Shown piece by piece: positions 1 through 7,046 of a DNA stretch of 13,559 bases. The notes beneath the pieces are model-generated. The model was given only the letters and a program-made list of their open reading frames with translations, did no database searches and was not told where the DNA came from. The stretch is from Candidatus Omnitrophota bacterium. GTDB lineage: Bacteria > Omnitrophota > Gorgyraeia > Duberdicusellales > 4484-171. The first letter of the stretch is position 1; the number at the start of each line of letters is the position of its first letter. The stretch covers positions 1-13,559 of the forward strand of contig JAFGHG010000070.1 in assembly GCA_016939345.1 (NCBI GenBank), given 5' to 3'. Both the position numbers and the translations under genes were made by a program.

Positions 1-171
1 AATAACATCATTTGCTTCTAGGCTGCCTTTAAGAAAGCTGGGGTCTTTATGGCTGCCGTCATTAACAGCAATTATTTTATAATCCTGGCCCGAAAAGATA
101 TCTGCCAAATCGGCAATAACGTCATTGATCTGATTTTGGGAAGAATATAAAGGTAATAATATATATATCAT
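1..171 (-). CDS. GT2 family glycosyltransferase, N-terminal fragment (continues beyond window)
   Basis: Only the first 57 codons are present; the frame stays open through base 1, so the gene continues past the left edge. The protein starts MIYILLPLYSSQNQ and reaches the first nucleotide-binding motif of GT-A glycosyltransferases, IIAVNDGS, at residues 33-40. Its first 40 residues align without gaps to the GT2 encoded two genes upstream (823-1614): both begin MIY, have LP at the end of beta-1, and share DY(K/R)IIAVNDGS. The two are therefore probably paralogs from a duplication. The usual YNEE after beta-1 is replaced by YSSQ, and the T-D that normally follows NDGS is replaced by HKD. The ATG lies 5 bases after the TGA of the preceding methyltransferase, so it is almost certainly in the same transcript. 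The sugar donor cannot be inferred from this fragment. Confidence 0.85.
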   Translation of the reverse strand, partial: MIYILLPLYSSQNQINDVIADLADIFSGQDYKIIAVNDGSHKDPSFLKGSLEANDVI

Positions 172-176
172 TATGC

Positions 177-842
177 TCAATTATTTTTTTCCGCTGCCAC
201 CACCATGTATGAAAAAATATCCCTTATGCTGAAATGAAGATTTTTTAATTTTAACCCTGCCTGGTCTAAAAAAGTCTCCAATTTATTTTTATTGCTGTAA
301 AGGTTTATCTCGTCGGGAAAAAAATTAAACTTTTTGGCGAATATTTTTTCCGATAGCCAACTAAAAAGATTCAATAAAACCTCATGTAAGGCAAAATACG
401 GCGGCCAGAACAATAAGATTACGCCTTCATCTTCTAAAACTCTTTTGAATTCTTTTAAGCTTTTTACTATCTCATCATCAGTTAAGTGCTCCATAACTCC
501 AAGGTTCCATATACCTTGTAAGCATTTATCCCGGAAAGGAAGACTCAAAATATTTGCCTGCACCTTATAATCCAAGAGATTGTGCTCGGTGAGGACATAA
601 TGATTAAGATCAAGGGCTATAAGTTTGCGTTTTGAACTTTTTAACAAAGCTGAACTCTGGGAAGTTCCTGCTCCGGCTTCAAGAAACAGTCCTTCCTGAG
701 AGAAATATTTATCGCAATAATATTTTAGGCTGGGTGCTATAAAAACCCTTCTATGGAATGAAAGAAGCTTCTGAAAAAAGCTTTTCTTTTCCCGTTTAAA
801 ATAACTGTCCCAGCTAAAATCTTTAGTCTGACCTTTCTGCAT
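177..842 (-). CDS. Class I SAM-dependent methyltransferase
   Basis: A 221-residue Rossmann-fold methyltransferase of the Methyltransf_11/UbiG-like group. Motif I is FLEAGAGTSQS (residues 53-63), the acidic residue after beta-2 is D78 in LIALDLN, and a LPF segment follows at 101-103. GVMEHL (115-120) matches the conserved xxEHL of this family, followed by LKEFKRVLEDEGVILL. The C-terminal half (about 145-215) is a variable cap rich in Phe and Leu that would hold the acceptor. It probably methylates a sugar in the growing glycan or a lipid-linked intermediate, but the substrate cannot be read from sequence. The start overlaps the end of the upstream GT2 by 20 bases. A GGGCGGGT stretch just before the ATG is a possible ribosome-binding site and lies inside the upstream coding sequence. 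Family call is firm; role is inferred from context. Confidence 0.88.
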   Translation of the reverse strand: MQKGQTKDFSWDSYFKREKKSFFQKLLSFHRRVFIAPSLKYYCDKYFSQEGLFLEAGAGTSQSSALLKSSKRKLIALDLNHYVLTEHNLLDYKVQANILSLPFRDKCLQGIWNLGVMEHLTDDEIVKSLKEFKRVLEDEGVILLFWPPYFALHEVLLNLFSWLSEKIFAKKFNFFPDEINLYSNKNKLETFLDQAGLKLKNLHFSIRDIFSYMVVAAEKNN

Positions 843-1614
843 CTATACCCGCCCTAAGGCTTTTAGATTTTTCTATGATCTGCCTCATATACCTGGTAAA
901 GACAAAATATTCATTGATAGTGCCGATTATCCTCATCTTGCTTTTGCCAACCTTCTTTCCATAATCGTAGACGAAAGGTATTTCGCTGATCTTTTTGCTG
1001 AACATTGATATTTTAATTAAAAGCTCTGAGTTGGCTATGAACCCTTGAGTCTGAAAAATACCAAATATGCTGAAATGCTCAACCAAGGGATAAAAAACAC
1101 TCATCTTATAGGCCCTCAAGAAAATCGTATAGTCTCTGACCTTGCTGCCAATAGGAAAAACCATTCTTAAAAAGAAATTAGCGCAAAAACTGTAAACCCG
1201 CCGGTGCATTGGAAAGTTTCTGTAGCCGCCGCCTGGCGCATATCTTGAAGCAACAGCCACATCATTACCCTTTTCTTGGATTTCTTTGATAAGGCTGCTT
1301 ATAAGGTTTAATTCGCTTGTCTGATCGCTCTCTAAAACAACAAGCACATCATCATCTGAGTCTGACTGCTTTAAGGCTGAATCTATAGCTGTTGAGAAAA
1401 CAGCGCCTATATTCATATTGATAATAAAATTCTCTATTGTTATATCATCTTTGGCTTTTTTTAACTTTTTAAGGATAGCTAAAGAATCATCTGTGCTTCC
1501 GTCATTTACGGCGATTATTCTATAATCTATATCCTTCATAATCAGTCTCAACCCTTTGACCAGCTCGCCGATATTTTCTGCTTCGTTAAAAACAGGTAAA
1601 ACAAAATAAATCAT
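823..1614 (-). CDS. GT2 family glycosyltransferase (DPM1-like, no membrane anchor)
   Basis: A 263-residue GT-A fold glycosyltransferase. The N-terminus has LPVFNEAENI (6-15) and the nucleotide-binding AVNDGSTDDS (35-44). The metal-site motif is ESD (95-97, in VVLESDQTSE) rather than the commoner DxD; an E/D-x-D-x-TS form is known in a DPM1-like subfamily, so this need not be inactivating. SRYAPGGG (123-130), RDYTIFLRAY (160-169) and GKSKMRI (223-229) also match polyprenyl-phosphate mannose synthase-like enzymes. Unlike the GtrB-type gene at 6028-7014 it has no C-terminal pair of membrane helices, so it is probably soluble or peripheral. It starts 11 bases after the GT-C-like membrane protein gene, for which it could make a donor, and overlaps the downstream methyltransferase by 20 bases. 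Exact donor and acceptor are unknown. Confidence 0.88.
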   Translation of the reverse strand: MIYFVLPVFNEAENIGELVKGLRLIMKDIDYRIIAVNDGSTDDSLAILKKLKKAKDDITIENFIINMNIGAVFSTAIDSALKQSDSDDDVLVVLESDQTSELNLISSLIKEIQEKGNDVAVASRYAPGGGYRNFPMHRRVYSFCANFFLRMVFPIGSKVRDYTIFLRAYKMSVFYPLVEHFSIFGIFQTQGFIANSELLIKISMFSKKISEIPFVYDYGKKVGKSKMRIIGTINEYFVFTRYMRQIIEKSKSLRAGIDAERSD

Positions 1615-1625
1615 AAAAAAGAAAT

Positions 1626-3167
1626 TTAAGGCCTTTTAAACATGACCCAGTTGTCATTAAAAAAGACTATATTCCAATTTTTAAGCCGGCCCATATTTAT
1701 TTTTTGAAATCTCGGGCTGTAAAGATAATACTTTGCTTCTTTTTCTTCAACAGGCCTGTCGGGATTTACCGAAAAAACAAAAGACTCTATTCCCAAGTTC
1801 CATTTCATATTAGCAAGCCTGGTTATAGCTCCAGCCGGCTCAGCAGCATTACTGTGCACACTATAACCTGCTGGGATGTTACGTATAGAATCATCCTTTT
1901 TAAGCCATTTAAGCAACCCGGCAGTATCGCGCTGATAAGAAGATTCTCTAGCCAGGGCATATTCACATACCAGCTGATTAAAAATCATAGCTGATATGAC
2001 AATAAAAGCCTGAAATTTCAAATTACAGTTCAATACCGGCTGGGAAATGATCAAAACAGCAAAAAAGGCAAAAAATACAGCAAAAGGGGTTGCGTAGTAG
2101 CTTATGGTGTTCCAGGGCAGAAGCACTATAAGAAAAAAGATATAAAAAGATAAAGACAAACAAACAGCCCATTGCTTCTTTAAGGCCAAAGGTTTAGATT
2201 TTGATGCTGGTCTTGCCCGTCTCTGGCAGATGTTTGTAATAAATATTACAGCTCCTATCCAGGGTAAATGGTTAATAAAATCTTTTTTTAACCAATTTTT
2301 GAAAGTAGAAACAAATTTTGCAGGGTTAAAGGCATAGGTTGAGGTGTAGTGAGATTTGACAATATTTAACAGGGCTGCACCGTAAGCAAAGGTGCCTATT
2401 ATCAAAAGCAGGCCCAGTTGCAGGAGAGTTATGGAACATTTTTCTTTGCGCAGCTTAAAGGCCAGGTATAAATAAGAAAAACCAAAGGCCAGGCCGCAGG
2501 AAGTAAACTGCTCTTTCGAGCCGTATGCCAAGAAAAGAAAAAATACAGCTAATGCATAACTTTTTAAAGAGTAATTCTTTGGCTTGTCATGATTTTGGCT
2601 GAAATCGCCACCGAGAATGGATTCCAGGTTCTGAAGAAAAAAATTAAATGATAAAGCAACAAAGAAAAGCCCTAAAAATTCATGGGAAGAAAGATAAAAG
2701 AAGGCATCATACAAATAATGAAAAGAAAGAGAAATGCCCATAAACAGGAGAACTGTCAGCCGCCTCTTTGTGATCTTATAAGCCTGCCTGCCCCATAAAA
2801 ACAAAACCATATAAATGACCAAGGCTTTGAAAATATAGAAAAAAACCGGATAGTTCTTAAAAATACTGTAAAAAAAACCGGCGTAAACAGCAAATGTAAG
2901 CCTGAACTGGCCAAAATTAAGCATGGCCCTGAAAAGATTTAAAGACCGGGTTAAAGCGTTCGTTCCGGAGTGGATTATCCACATATCATCCATAAGTCCC
3001 CAGTCCCAGGTGTCAAAAATATAGGAAAAAATAATTGTCAATAATGGGGCGATGACCATAATTTTCAATAATTGGCAGAATCCCTGATCGTTATTTCCTT
3101 CTTTAAAACTGCAAAGCTTAAACTGTAAGGCAAAACGTATTTTTTCTCTAAATTTAACTAAATTCAT
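1626..3167 (-). CDS. Polytopic membrane protein, probable GT-C-fold glycosyltransferase
   Basis: A 513-residue integral membrane protein with roughly ten hydrophobic segments from residue 35 to about 400 and a soluble tail of about 110 residues. Near the first membrane helix is WGLMDDMW (56-63). Paired acidic residues in the first extracytoplasmic loop are typical of GT-C enzymes that use polyprenyl-phosphate sugars. YGSKEQ (215-220) resembles the SKE motif seen in many GT-C proteins, and SSHEFLG (160-166) is another candidate conserved site. I do not recognise a named family, so GT-C is a structural inference. The frame can begin at TTG 3173, overlapping the upstream TGA, or at ATG 3167, two bases after that stop. 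I chose the ATG. It lies between a GT4 gene and a DPM1-like GT2, which suits an enzyme that uses lipid-linked sugar in the periplasm. Alternative: a polymerase-like protein. Confidence 0.7.
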   Translation of the reverse strand: MNLVKFREKIRFALQFKLCSFKEGNNDQGFCQLLKIMVIAPLLTIIFSYIFDTWDWGLMDDMWIIHSGTNALTRSLNLFRAMLNFGQFRLTFAVYAGFFYSIFKNYPVFFYIFKALVIYMVLFLWGRQAYKITKRRLTVLLFMGISLSFHYLYDAFFYLSSHEFLGLFFVALSFNFFLQNLESILGGDFSQNHDKPKNYSLKSYALAVFFLFLAYGSKEQFTSCGLAFGFSYLYLAFKLRKEKCSITLLQLGLLLIIGTFAYGAALLNIVKSHYTSTYAFNPAKFVSTFKNWLKKDFINHLPWIGAVIFITNICQRRARPASKSKPLALKKQWAVCLSLSFYIFFLIVLLPWNTISYYATPFAVFFAFFAVLIISQPVLNCNLKFQAFIVISAMIFNQLVCEYALARESSYQRDTAGLLKWLKKDDSIRNIPAGYSVHSNAAEPAGAITRLANMKWNLGIESFVFSVNPDRPVEEKEAKYYLYSPRFQKINMGRLKNWNIVFFNDNWVMFKRP

Positions 3168-3169
3168 AT

Positions 3170-4348
3170 TCAAGCTGGTTTATCTTTTAAAATTTCTCTA
3201 TATATATCTATCAAAAGCTGATAATTTTTGTCTGGAGAATAACTGCTCGAATGCAGATCTCTGCCTTTTTCCCCGAATTCACGCATCTTTTGAGGATGTT
3301 CAAATGCCCAGGATATCTTAGCAGCAAGGTCGTTCACGTCTGCGGGTCTAAAAAGAAGTCCTGTCTGCATATTCTTAACCAGCTCTTTTCTTGTTCCAAG
3401 ATCAGAGCCAATAACCGAAACACGGCAGGAATAAGCCTCAAGCATGACTATTCCAAAGGTTTCAAAGCATTCCGAGGGAAATATAACGAATCTGGATCTA
3501 CGGATATAATCAAACTTTTCCTGGCTTGAGAGGCTGCCAAGAAGTTCAATGTTTTTCATTCTTCTAGCTTTTTCTTTTATCTCTGGGTATAAAGGGCCAT
3601 CGCCTATCAGCTTAAGGTTATATTCGGGTAGTTTTTCAAAGGCTGAAACAAGAGTTTTAACGCCCTTATAATCAACAAACCTTCCTATATAAAGGGCATA
3701 ATCCTCCTGAGTGTGGTTTAGTCTTGGCTGTTCGGCAACAGCCACCGGCTTAACGAATATTTTCTTTCTATCAATGCCCCATTTAACAAAAATTTCTTTA
3801 GAGAAATCGCTCAGAGTTATAAAAGCATCTGGCTTGGTGAAAAAAGTCTTATTCCTGTAATGAGCCTTTAGCATCCGTGCCCAAAGCAAAGAAGCCATTA
3901 ATGATGAACGAAGGCAGCGGTAACGGACTGCCGGTGAGTAATCTCCTTCCCGGCAAAGCTCACATACTTGTTTGTCCCGGTAAAACATGCCTTTAGGGCA
4001 AATAAGACGGTAGCTGCAGAGTGACTGCAATATGGGTATTTTTAGTTCTTTAAGAGCATCATAGACCGAAGGCGTGATCATCAAGAAAATATTATCAATA
4101 TGTGCAATGTCCGGCTTCGCTTCTCTGGCAAGTTTTTTTACCTGCTTATAAGAATCATTCGACCAGATGATATCCTTTAAAAAGAAGGTCAGTCTTCGGG
4201 AAATTGAAAACCGGTTTATTTCCTGGTTTGAGCGCTCATAAATAATGACTTCATGACCCTTATCCCTGAGCATCTGGGTATCAGAACGCACAACCTCATC
4301 TTCCCCCCCGGTCTCGATGTATCTATTATGGATTCTTAATATCTTCAT
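3170..4348 (-). CDS. GT4 family glycosyltransferase (GT-B fold) with four-cysteine motif
   Basis: A 392-residue retaining glycosyltransferase when started at ATG 4348, giving MKILRIHNRYIETGGEDE, a canonical GT4 N-terminus with the glycine-rich donor loop. An in-frame ATG at 4390 adds 14 residues (MGKRLQ...) inside the upstream gene and is less likely. The C-terminal nucleotide-binding domain has YIGRFVDYKGV (220-230), KLIGDGPL (246-253) and FPSECFETFGIVMLEA (290-305), whose E296 and E304 form the EX7E motif. In the N-terminal domain C117, C129, C132 and C145 form a C-P...C-x2-C...C pattern found in one GT4 subfamily, possibly a structural metal site. It acts on the cytoplasmic face and transfers a sugar to the growing lipid-linked glycan; the sugar is not predictable. 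It follows the truncated methyltransferase by 17 bases. Confidence 0.9.
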   Translation of the reverse strand: MKILRIHNRYIETGGEDEVVRSDTQMLRDKGHEVIIYERSNQEINRFSISRRLTFFLKDIIWSNDSYKQVKKLAREAKPDIAHIDNIFLMITPSVYDALKELKIPILQSLCSYRLICPKGMFYRDKQVCELCREGDYSPAVRYRCLRSSLMASLLWARMLKAHYRNKTFFTKPDAFITLSDFSKEIFVKWGIDRKKIFVKPVAVAEQPRLNHTQEDYALYIGRFVDYKGVKTLVSAFEKLPEYNLKLIGDGPLYPEIKEKARRMKNIELLGSLSSQEKFDYIRRSRFVIFPSECFETFGIVMLEAYSCRVSVIGSDLGTRKELVKNMQTGLLFRPADVNDLAAKISWAFEHPQKMREFGEKGRDLHSSSYSPDKNYQLLIDIYREILKDKPA

Positions 4349-4365
4349 TTCAAGTTTTAAGAAGA

Positions 4366-4941
4366 TTAGGGCTTGAAGCCTTTTGCCCATGAGATAGAAA
4401 CCAAACTTTTTTTTAAAATATCAGGCTCTATATTCTCGATTTTATCAGCGAGGCTCCAGCTTAAACAGGCAAAAAATGGAGCCAAAAACTGAAAACAATC
4501 TATGGAACAAGAGCAAAATCCTGCTTCATCAAGGAGCAATTTAAGACTTTTGGGCCGAAAAGGGGTGATATGCTGCTGGCTGTAGGATATTTTACCCAGC
4601 TTGTTAACAAACCATTCAAGCAAAGGCCAAAGGCTGTGATAATTGGGTGTGGCTATAAGGATCATCCCCTTAGGCTTAAGCACTCTTAATGCTTCCTTCA
4701 ACAAAAAAATAAAGGAAGATATATTATCTCCTAAAGATGCGATAAAGGAACCTGGTCCGCAGCCTATATCAAGATGGCTGCGGCAACCTTTCATCAATCC
4801 CCGTATATAAGAAAATTTGAGATGGTGCCACTTGCTCTGTATTCCCTTGCTCAGCCGGTAAACCTTATCGTAATAGCCGGTGTCTATAGACCCGTAGTCA
4901 AAAGTTTTGCTTGGTGGTTTTTGCTTTACTATTGTCTGCAT
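4366..4941 (-). CDS. SAM-dependent methyltransferase-like protein with internal deletion
   Basis: A 191-residue open frame that carries both ends of a Methyltransf_11/23-type protein but lacks the middle. Motif I is intact as HLDIGCGPGSFIASLGDN (56-73). The next residues, SSFIFLLKEALRVLKPKG (75-92), correspond to the segment that in this family comes after the acidic beta-2 loop, beta-3 and the D-V...EHL region of beta-4. About 50-60 residues that normally separate them, including the ribose-contacting acidic residue and the EHL motif, are absent. The C-terminal part (ATPNYHS at 97-103, HITPFRPKSL at 124-133, LLDEAGF at 136-142) is typical. The reading frame is unbroken, so the change is an in-frame deletion rather than a frameshift. 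The protein is probably unable to bind SAM normally. It overlaps the GT39-like gene by 13 bases. Confidence 0.75.
   Translation of the reverse strand: MQTIVKQKPPSKTFDYGSIDTGYYDKVYRLSKGIQSKWHHLKFSYIRGLMKGCRSHLDIGCGPGSFIASLGDNISSFIFLLKEALRVLKPKGMILIATPNYHSLWPLLEWFVNKLGKISYSQQHITPFRPKSLKLLLDEAGFCSCSIDCFQFLAPFFACLSWSLADKIENIEPDILKKSLVSISWAKGFKP
4708..4725 (-). other. Inferred deletion junction in the methyltransferase-like gene
   Basis: Codons for residues about 73-78 join methyltransferase motif I directly to the late KEALRVLKPKG segment. A run of seven T (minus strand) lies just downstream of the join. None of the missing middle region can be found in another frame nearby, because there is no spare sequence to encode it. 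The exact breakpoint cannot be placed without an intact homolog. Confidence 0.55.
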
Positions 4942-6065
4942 TTTGATTTCTTTAATTTATCCTTAAAATAAACAATGGCAGAGTCCCAGCTCCAGCCGAT
5001 AAAAAAAGCAAAATAAGGCATAACCCAGATAAACTGCCTCTGGATAAACCAATAACGGTTTTTCAAATTGGTTAAGAAAATCAGACCTACCGGCAATAAG
5101 ACCATTAATGCCAGAAAGATAATCTGCTCCGATCTTTTTTTATAGGGCACTAAGAAAGGGAAAAAAATGCCTGTGAGCAAAAAATAAAGACTTTTTCTTC
5201 CCAAGAGATTACCAAAAACACCTTTTAAAAAACCTGATAAATCCGACCAAGGGTTAGGTATAAACTCGTAAACATTGAATTTATGGGTTTTCCAGCCAAG
5301 GTGCCTGCCGCAGACACTGATAATCCAAAGAGGCATGGTTATAGCCAAGATTAACCCCAAAAATCTTAAAAGATTTTTTATTTGGACTTTAAAATCCTTA
5401 TCTTTACCTTTTACCAGCAAATAGTATATAAGGGGAAGAAAAAATATCAGTATTCCATAGACATGAAACCAGATTACAGCAATAAAGAAAATACCGATTG
5501 CGGTTTTTTTAACTGAAGAAAAATTATGCTTCTCCTCGATGATAAACGGCCAGAGATAAAAAGTCGCTAAAGCCAATGTCGGCAGAACAGCATAAGTCCT
5601 TATCTCGGTCGCATGCAGTATCATTGTCCCGTTCAAAGCGACTATCAAAAAGGATATAAGATAGCCCCAGAATGTCTTATAATAACGGCGGCAAATCATA
5701 TAGATAAGAATAAATCCTGCGATTGTAGAGATAATATGAGGGATCGATAAGCCCCACTTGTTGAAACGAAATATCTTAAAAAAAGGGTAAATCAGAAAAT
5801 AATCACCTGAAAGATAAGCGCAGAACTCCTTTTCCGGAAAACCTTTTATCATCTCCAAGAAACCATGGCGCATCTGATTTAATTGATGATATTCATCAAC
5901 CCACAATTTGTGATGGTATAACTTTAGAATCCTTAAGTAAAGCCCGTAGGAAAAAATAGCCAGGGCTGAAAGCGGAAGATAAAATTTTTTAAAAAAAGCA
6001 ATTAACTTTTTAAGCAAAACTCTGCTCCTATTTGTCAGTTTGAAATCTCTGTAAAGCGCTGTCAT
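4929..6065 (-). CDS. GT39/ArnT-like (GT-C fold) membrane glycosyltransferase
   Basis: A 378-residue polytopic membrane protein. After the first membrane helix (about 30-47) comes LWVDEYH (54-60), where the D57-E58 pair matches the catalytic acidic site of PMT/ArnT-type GT-C enzymes. HATEIRTYAVLPTLAL (151-166) matches the conserved RxYxLxxxxAL helix of that superfamily, and FHVYG (200-204) is the usual H-x-x-x in a later helix. About nine hydrophobic helices follow, ending with NRYWFIQRQFIWVMPYF (336-352). It should take a sugar from a polyprenyl-phosphate carrier on the periplasmic side. The gene immediately upstream encodes the enzyme type that makes such carriers, and the two overlap by 38 bases, which supports a donor-maker/donor-user pair. 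At 378 residues it is shorter than many family members and lacks a long periplasmic tail. The ATG at 6065 is the first in frame; a TTG about 16 codons in is an alternative. Confidence 0.85.
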   Translation of the reverse strand: MTALYRDFKLTNRSRVLLKKLIAFFKKFYLPLSALAIFSYGLYLRILKLYHHKLWVDEYHQLNQMRHGFLEMIKGFPEKEFCAYLSGDYFLIYPFFKIFRFNKWGLSIPHIISTIAGFILIYMICRRYYKTFWGYLISFLIVALNGTMILHATEIRTYAVLPTLALATFYLWPFIIEEKHNFSSVKKTAIGIFFIAVIWFHVYGILIFFLPLIYYLLVKGKDKDFKVQIKNLLRFLGLILAITMPLWIISVCGRHLGWKTHKFNVYEFIPNPWSDLSGFLKGVFGNLLGRKSLYFLLTGIFFPFLVPYKKRSEQIIFLALMVLLPVGLIFLTNLKNRYWFIQRQFIWVMPYFAFFIGWSWDSAIVYFKDKLKKSKCRQ

Positions 6066-7014
6066 AATCTACTATATAAGTGGGCCGGGATAAAGTTTCC
6101 TTATACATATTGGCTATATATAAGGAAAGAAGCCAGATAGAAACCAGCTGAAGCCCGCTTAGAAAAGCTACCGTGATCATGATCGAACTCCATCCTTTAG
6201 GCATTAAATCATCGGGAAGGTAAAGTTTGGCAAATAAAACATAAAAAATTATCCCTATAACTACTATAAGGCTTACTAAACTAAATAGTCCGGAAAGAAA
6301 CAAAGGCTTGACACTGGTTGAGGTTATACCCATAAAAGCAAGTTTTACTAATGAGATAAAAGAGTATTTAGAAAGACCTTTGCCTCTTTCCTCGCGGTCA
6401 TATTCTATCCGGGCCTGTTTAAAGCCTACCCAGGCCCTTAAACCACGCAAATATCTGCTTTTTTCTGGAAGTTTATTTATAGCATCGACAACTTTTCGGT
6501 CCAGAAGGCTGAAATCACCTGAATCTTTTTGAACCGGATAATCGGATATAAATGAGTTCAACCGGTAATATATTTTATAAGAAAGTTTTTTAAAAAAATT
6601 GCCTTCTCTTTTTCTCCTTACCGCATATACCACCTTGGCTCCCTCTTTCCATTTAGCTACCATATCCTTGATAAGCTCGGGAGGATCCTGGAGATCGCCG
6701 TCCATAATGACAACCGCTTTCCCCCGGGCATATTTGATTCCTGCCGAGACTGCAGCTTGATGACCGAAATTTCGCGATAGATTTATATACCTGTAGGAAG
6801 CATCATTTATGGCTAAAGACTCAAGTATGGACTGGGTATTGTCAATGCTGCCGTCATTTACAAAAAGAACTTCTATCTGCGGTTCTTTAGAAAGTAAATT
6901 CTTAAAGCCTGATTCCTGTTTAAGCTCGTCAATAACCTCGTTTAAACGCGGAAATAGAAAAGGCAATGATTCTTCTTCGTTGTATACGGGAATAACAATA
7001 CTCAGCGTTATCAT
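6028..7014 (-). CDS. Polyprenyl-phosphate glycosyltransferase, GtrB/ArnC/DPM1-like GT2
   Basis: A 328-residue enzyme that transfers a sugar from a nucleotide donor to undecaprenyl (polyprenyl) phosphate at the cytoplasmic face of the inner membrane. It is a full-length match to the family plan: IVIPVYNEEESL (6-17), VNDGSIDNT (52-60), the lipid/sugar-site stretch NLSRNFGHQAAVSAGI (78-93), the metal-binding MDGDLQDPPE (104-113), DSGDFSLLDRKV (164-175), and the RGKGLSKYSF loop (210-219) before two C-terminal membrane helices at about 235-261 and 277-302. A good Shine-Dalgarno sequence precedes it, one of only two clear ones in the window, and the 32-base gap upstream is the longest here. No GtrA-type flippase gene is adjacent. 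The sugar is not predictable; Glc, Man, GlcNAc or L-Ara4N-type donors are used by different members. Confidence 0.93.
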   Translation of the reverse strand: MITLSIVIPVYNEEESLPFLFPRLNEVIDELKQESGFKNLLSKEPQIEVLFVNDGSIDNTQSILESLAINDASYRYINLSRNFGHQAAVSAGIKYARGKAVVIMDGDLQDPPELIKDMVAKWKEGAKVVYAVRRKREGNFFKKLSYKIYYRLNSFISDYPVQKDSGDFSLLDRKVVDAINKLPEKSRYLRGLRAWVGFKQARIEYDREERGKGLSKYSFISLVKLAFMGITSTSVKPLFLSGLFSLVSLIVVIGIIFYVLFAKLYLPDDLMPKGWSSIMITVAFLSGLQLVSIWLLSLYIANMYKETLSRPTYIVDYDSALQRFQTDK

Positions 7015-7019
7015 GGATA

Positions 7020-7026
7020 ACCCCCT
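7020..7026 (-). promoter_or_regulatory. Shine-Dalgarno sequence of the GtrB-like gene
   Basis: The minus strand reads AGGGGGT five bases before the ATG at 7014. It pairs with the 16S rRNA anti-SD with one G-U wobble. It sits in the 32-base gap (7015-7046), the longest intergenic stretch in the window, and would permit independent ribosome loading at this gene. Confidence 0.7.
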
Positions 7027-7046
7027 GGATAAAATATCAAAACCAA

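Noticed and set aside
1704..1994. A plus-strand open frame of about 96 codons, and similar plus-strand frames at 334-570, 3251-3529, 6308-6532, 6809-7060 and 12912-13145
   Set aside because: Each lies wholly or almost wholly opposite a well-supported minus-strand gene, shows no recognisable motif or ribosome-binding site, and reads as low-complexity shadow sequence.
4349..4390. The longer GT4 start at ATG 4390
   Set aside because: It adds 14 residues unlike any GT4 N-terminus and lies within the upstream gene; MKILRIHNRY at 4348 is the canonical beginning.
4366..4941. Frameshift as the explanation for the short methyltransferase, prompted by a T7 run near the junction
   Set aside because: Both halves are in the same frame and there is no extra DNA that could encode the missing middle in another frame, so a deletion is required.
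7015..7046. Possible internal promoter or terminator in the longest intergenic gap
   Set aside because: The gap is only 32 bases and shows neither a -35/-10 pair nor a stem-loop with a U-tract; it holds only the Shine-Dalgarno sequence.
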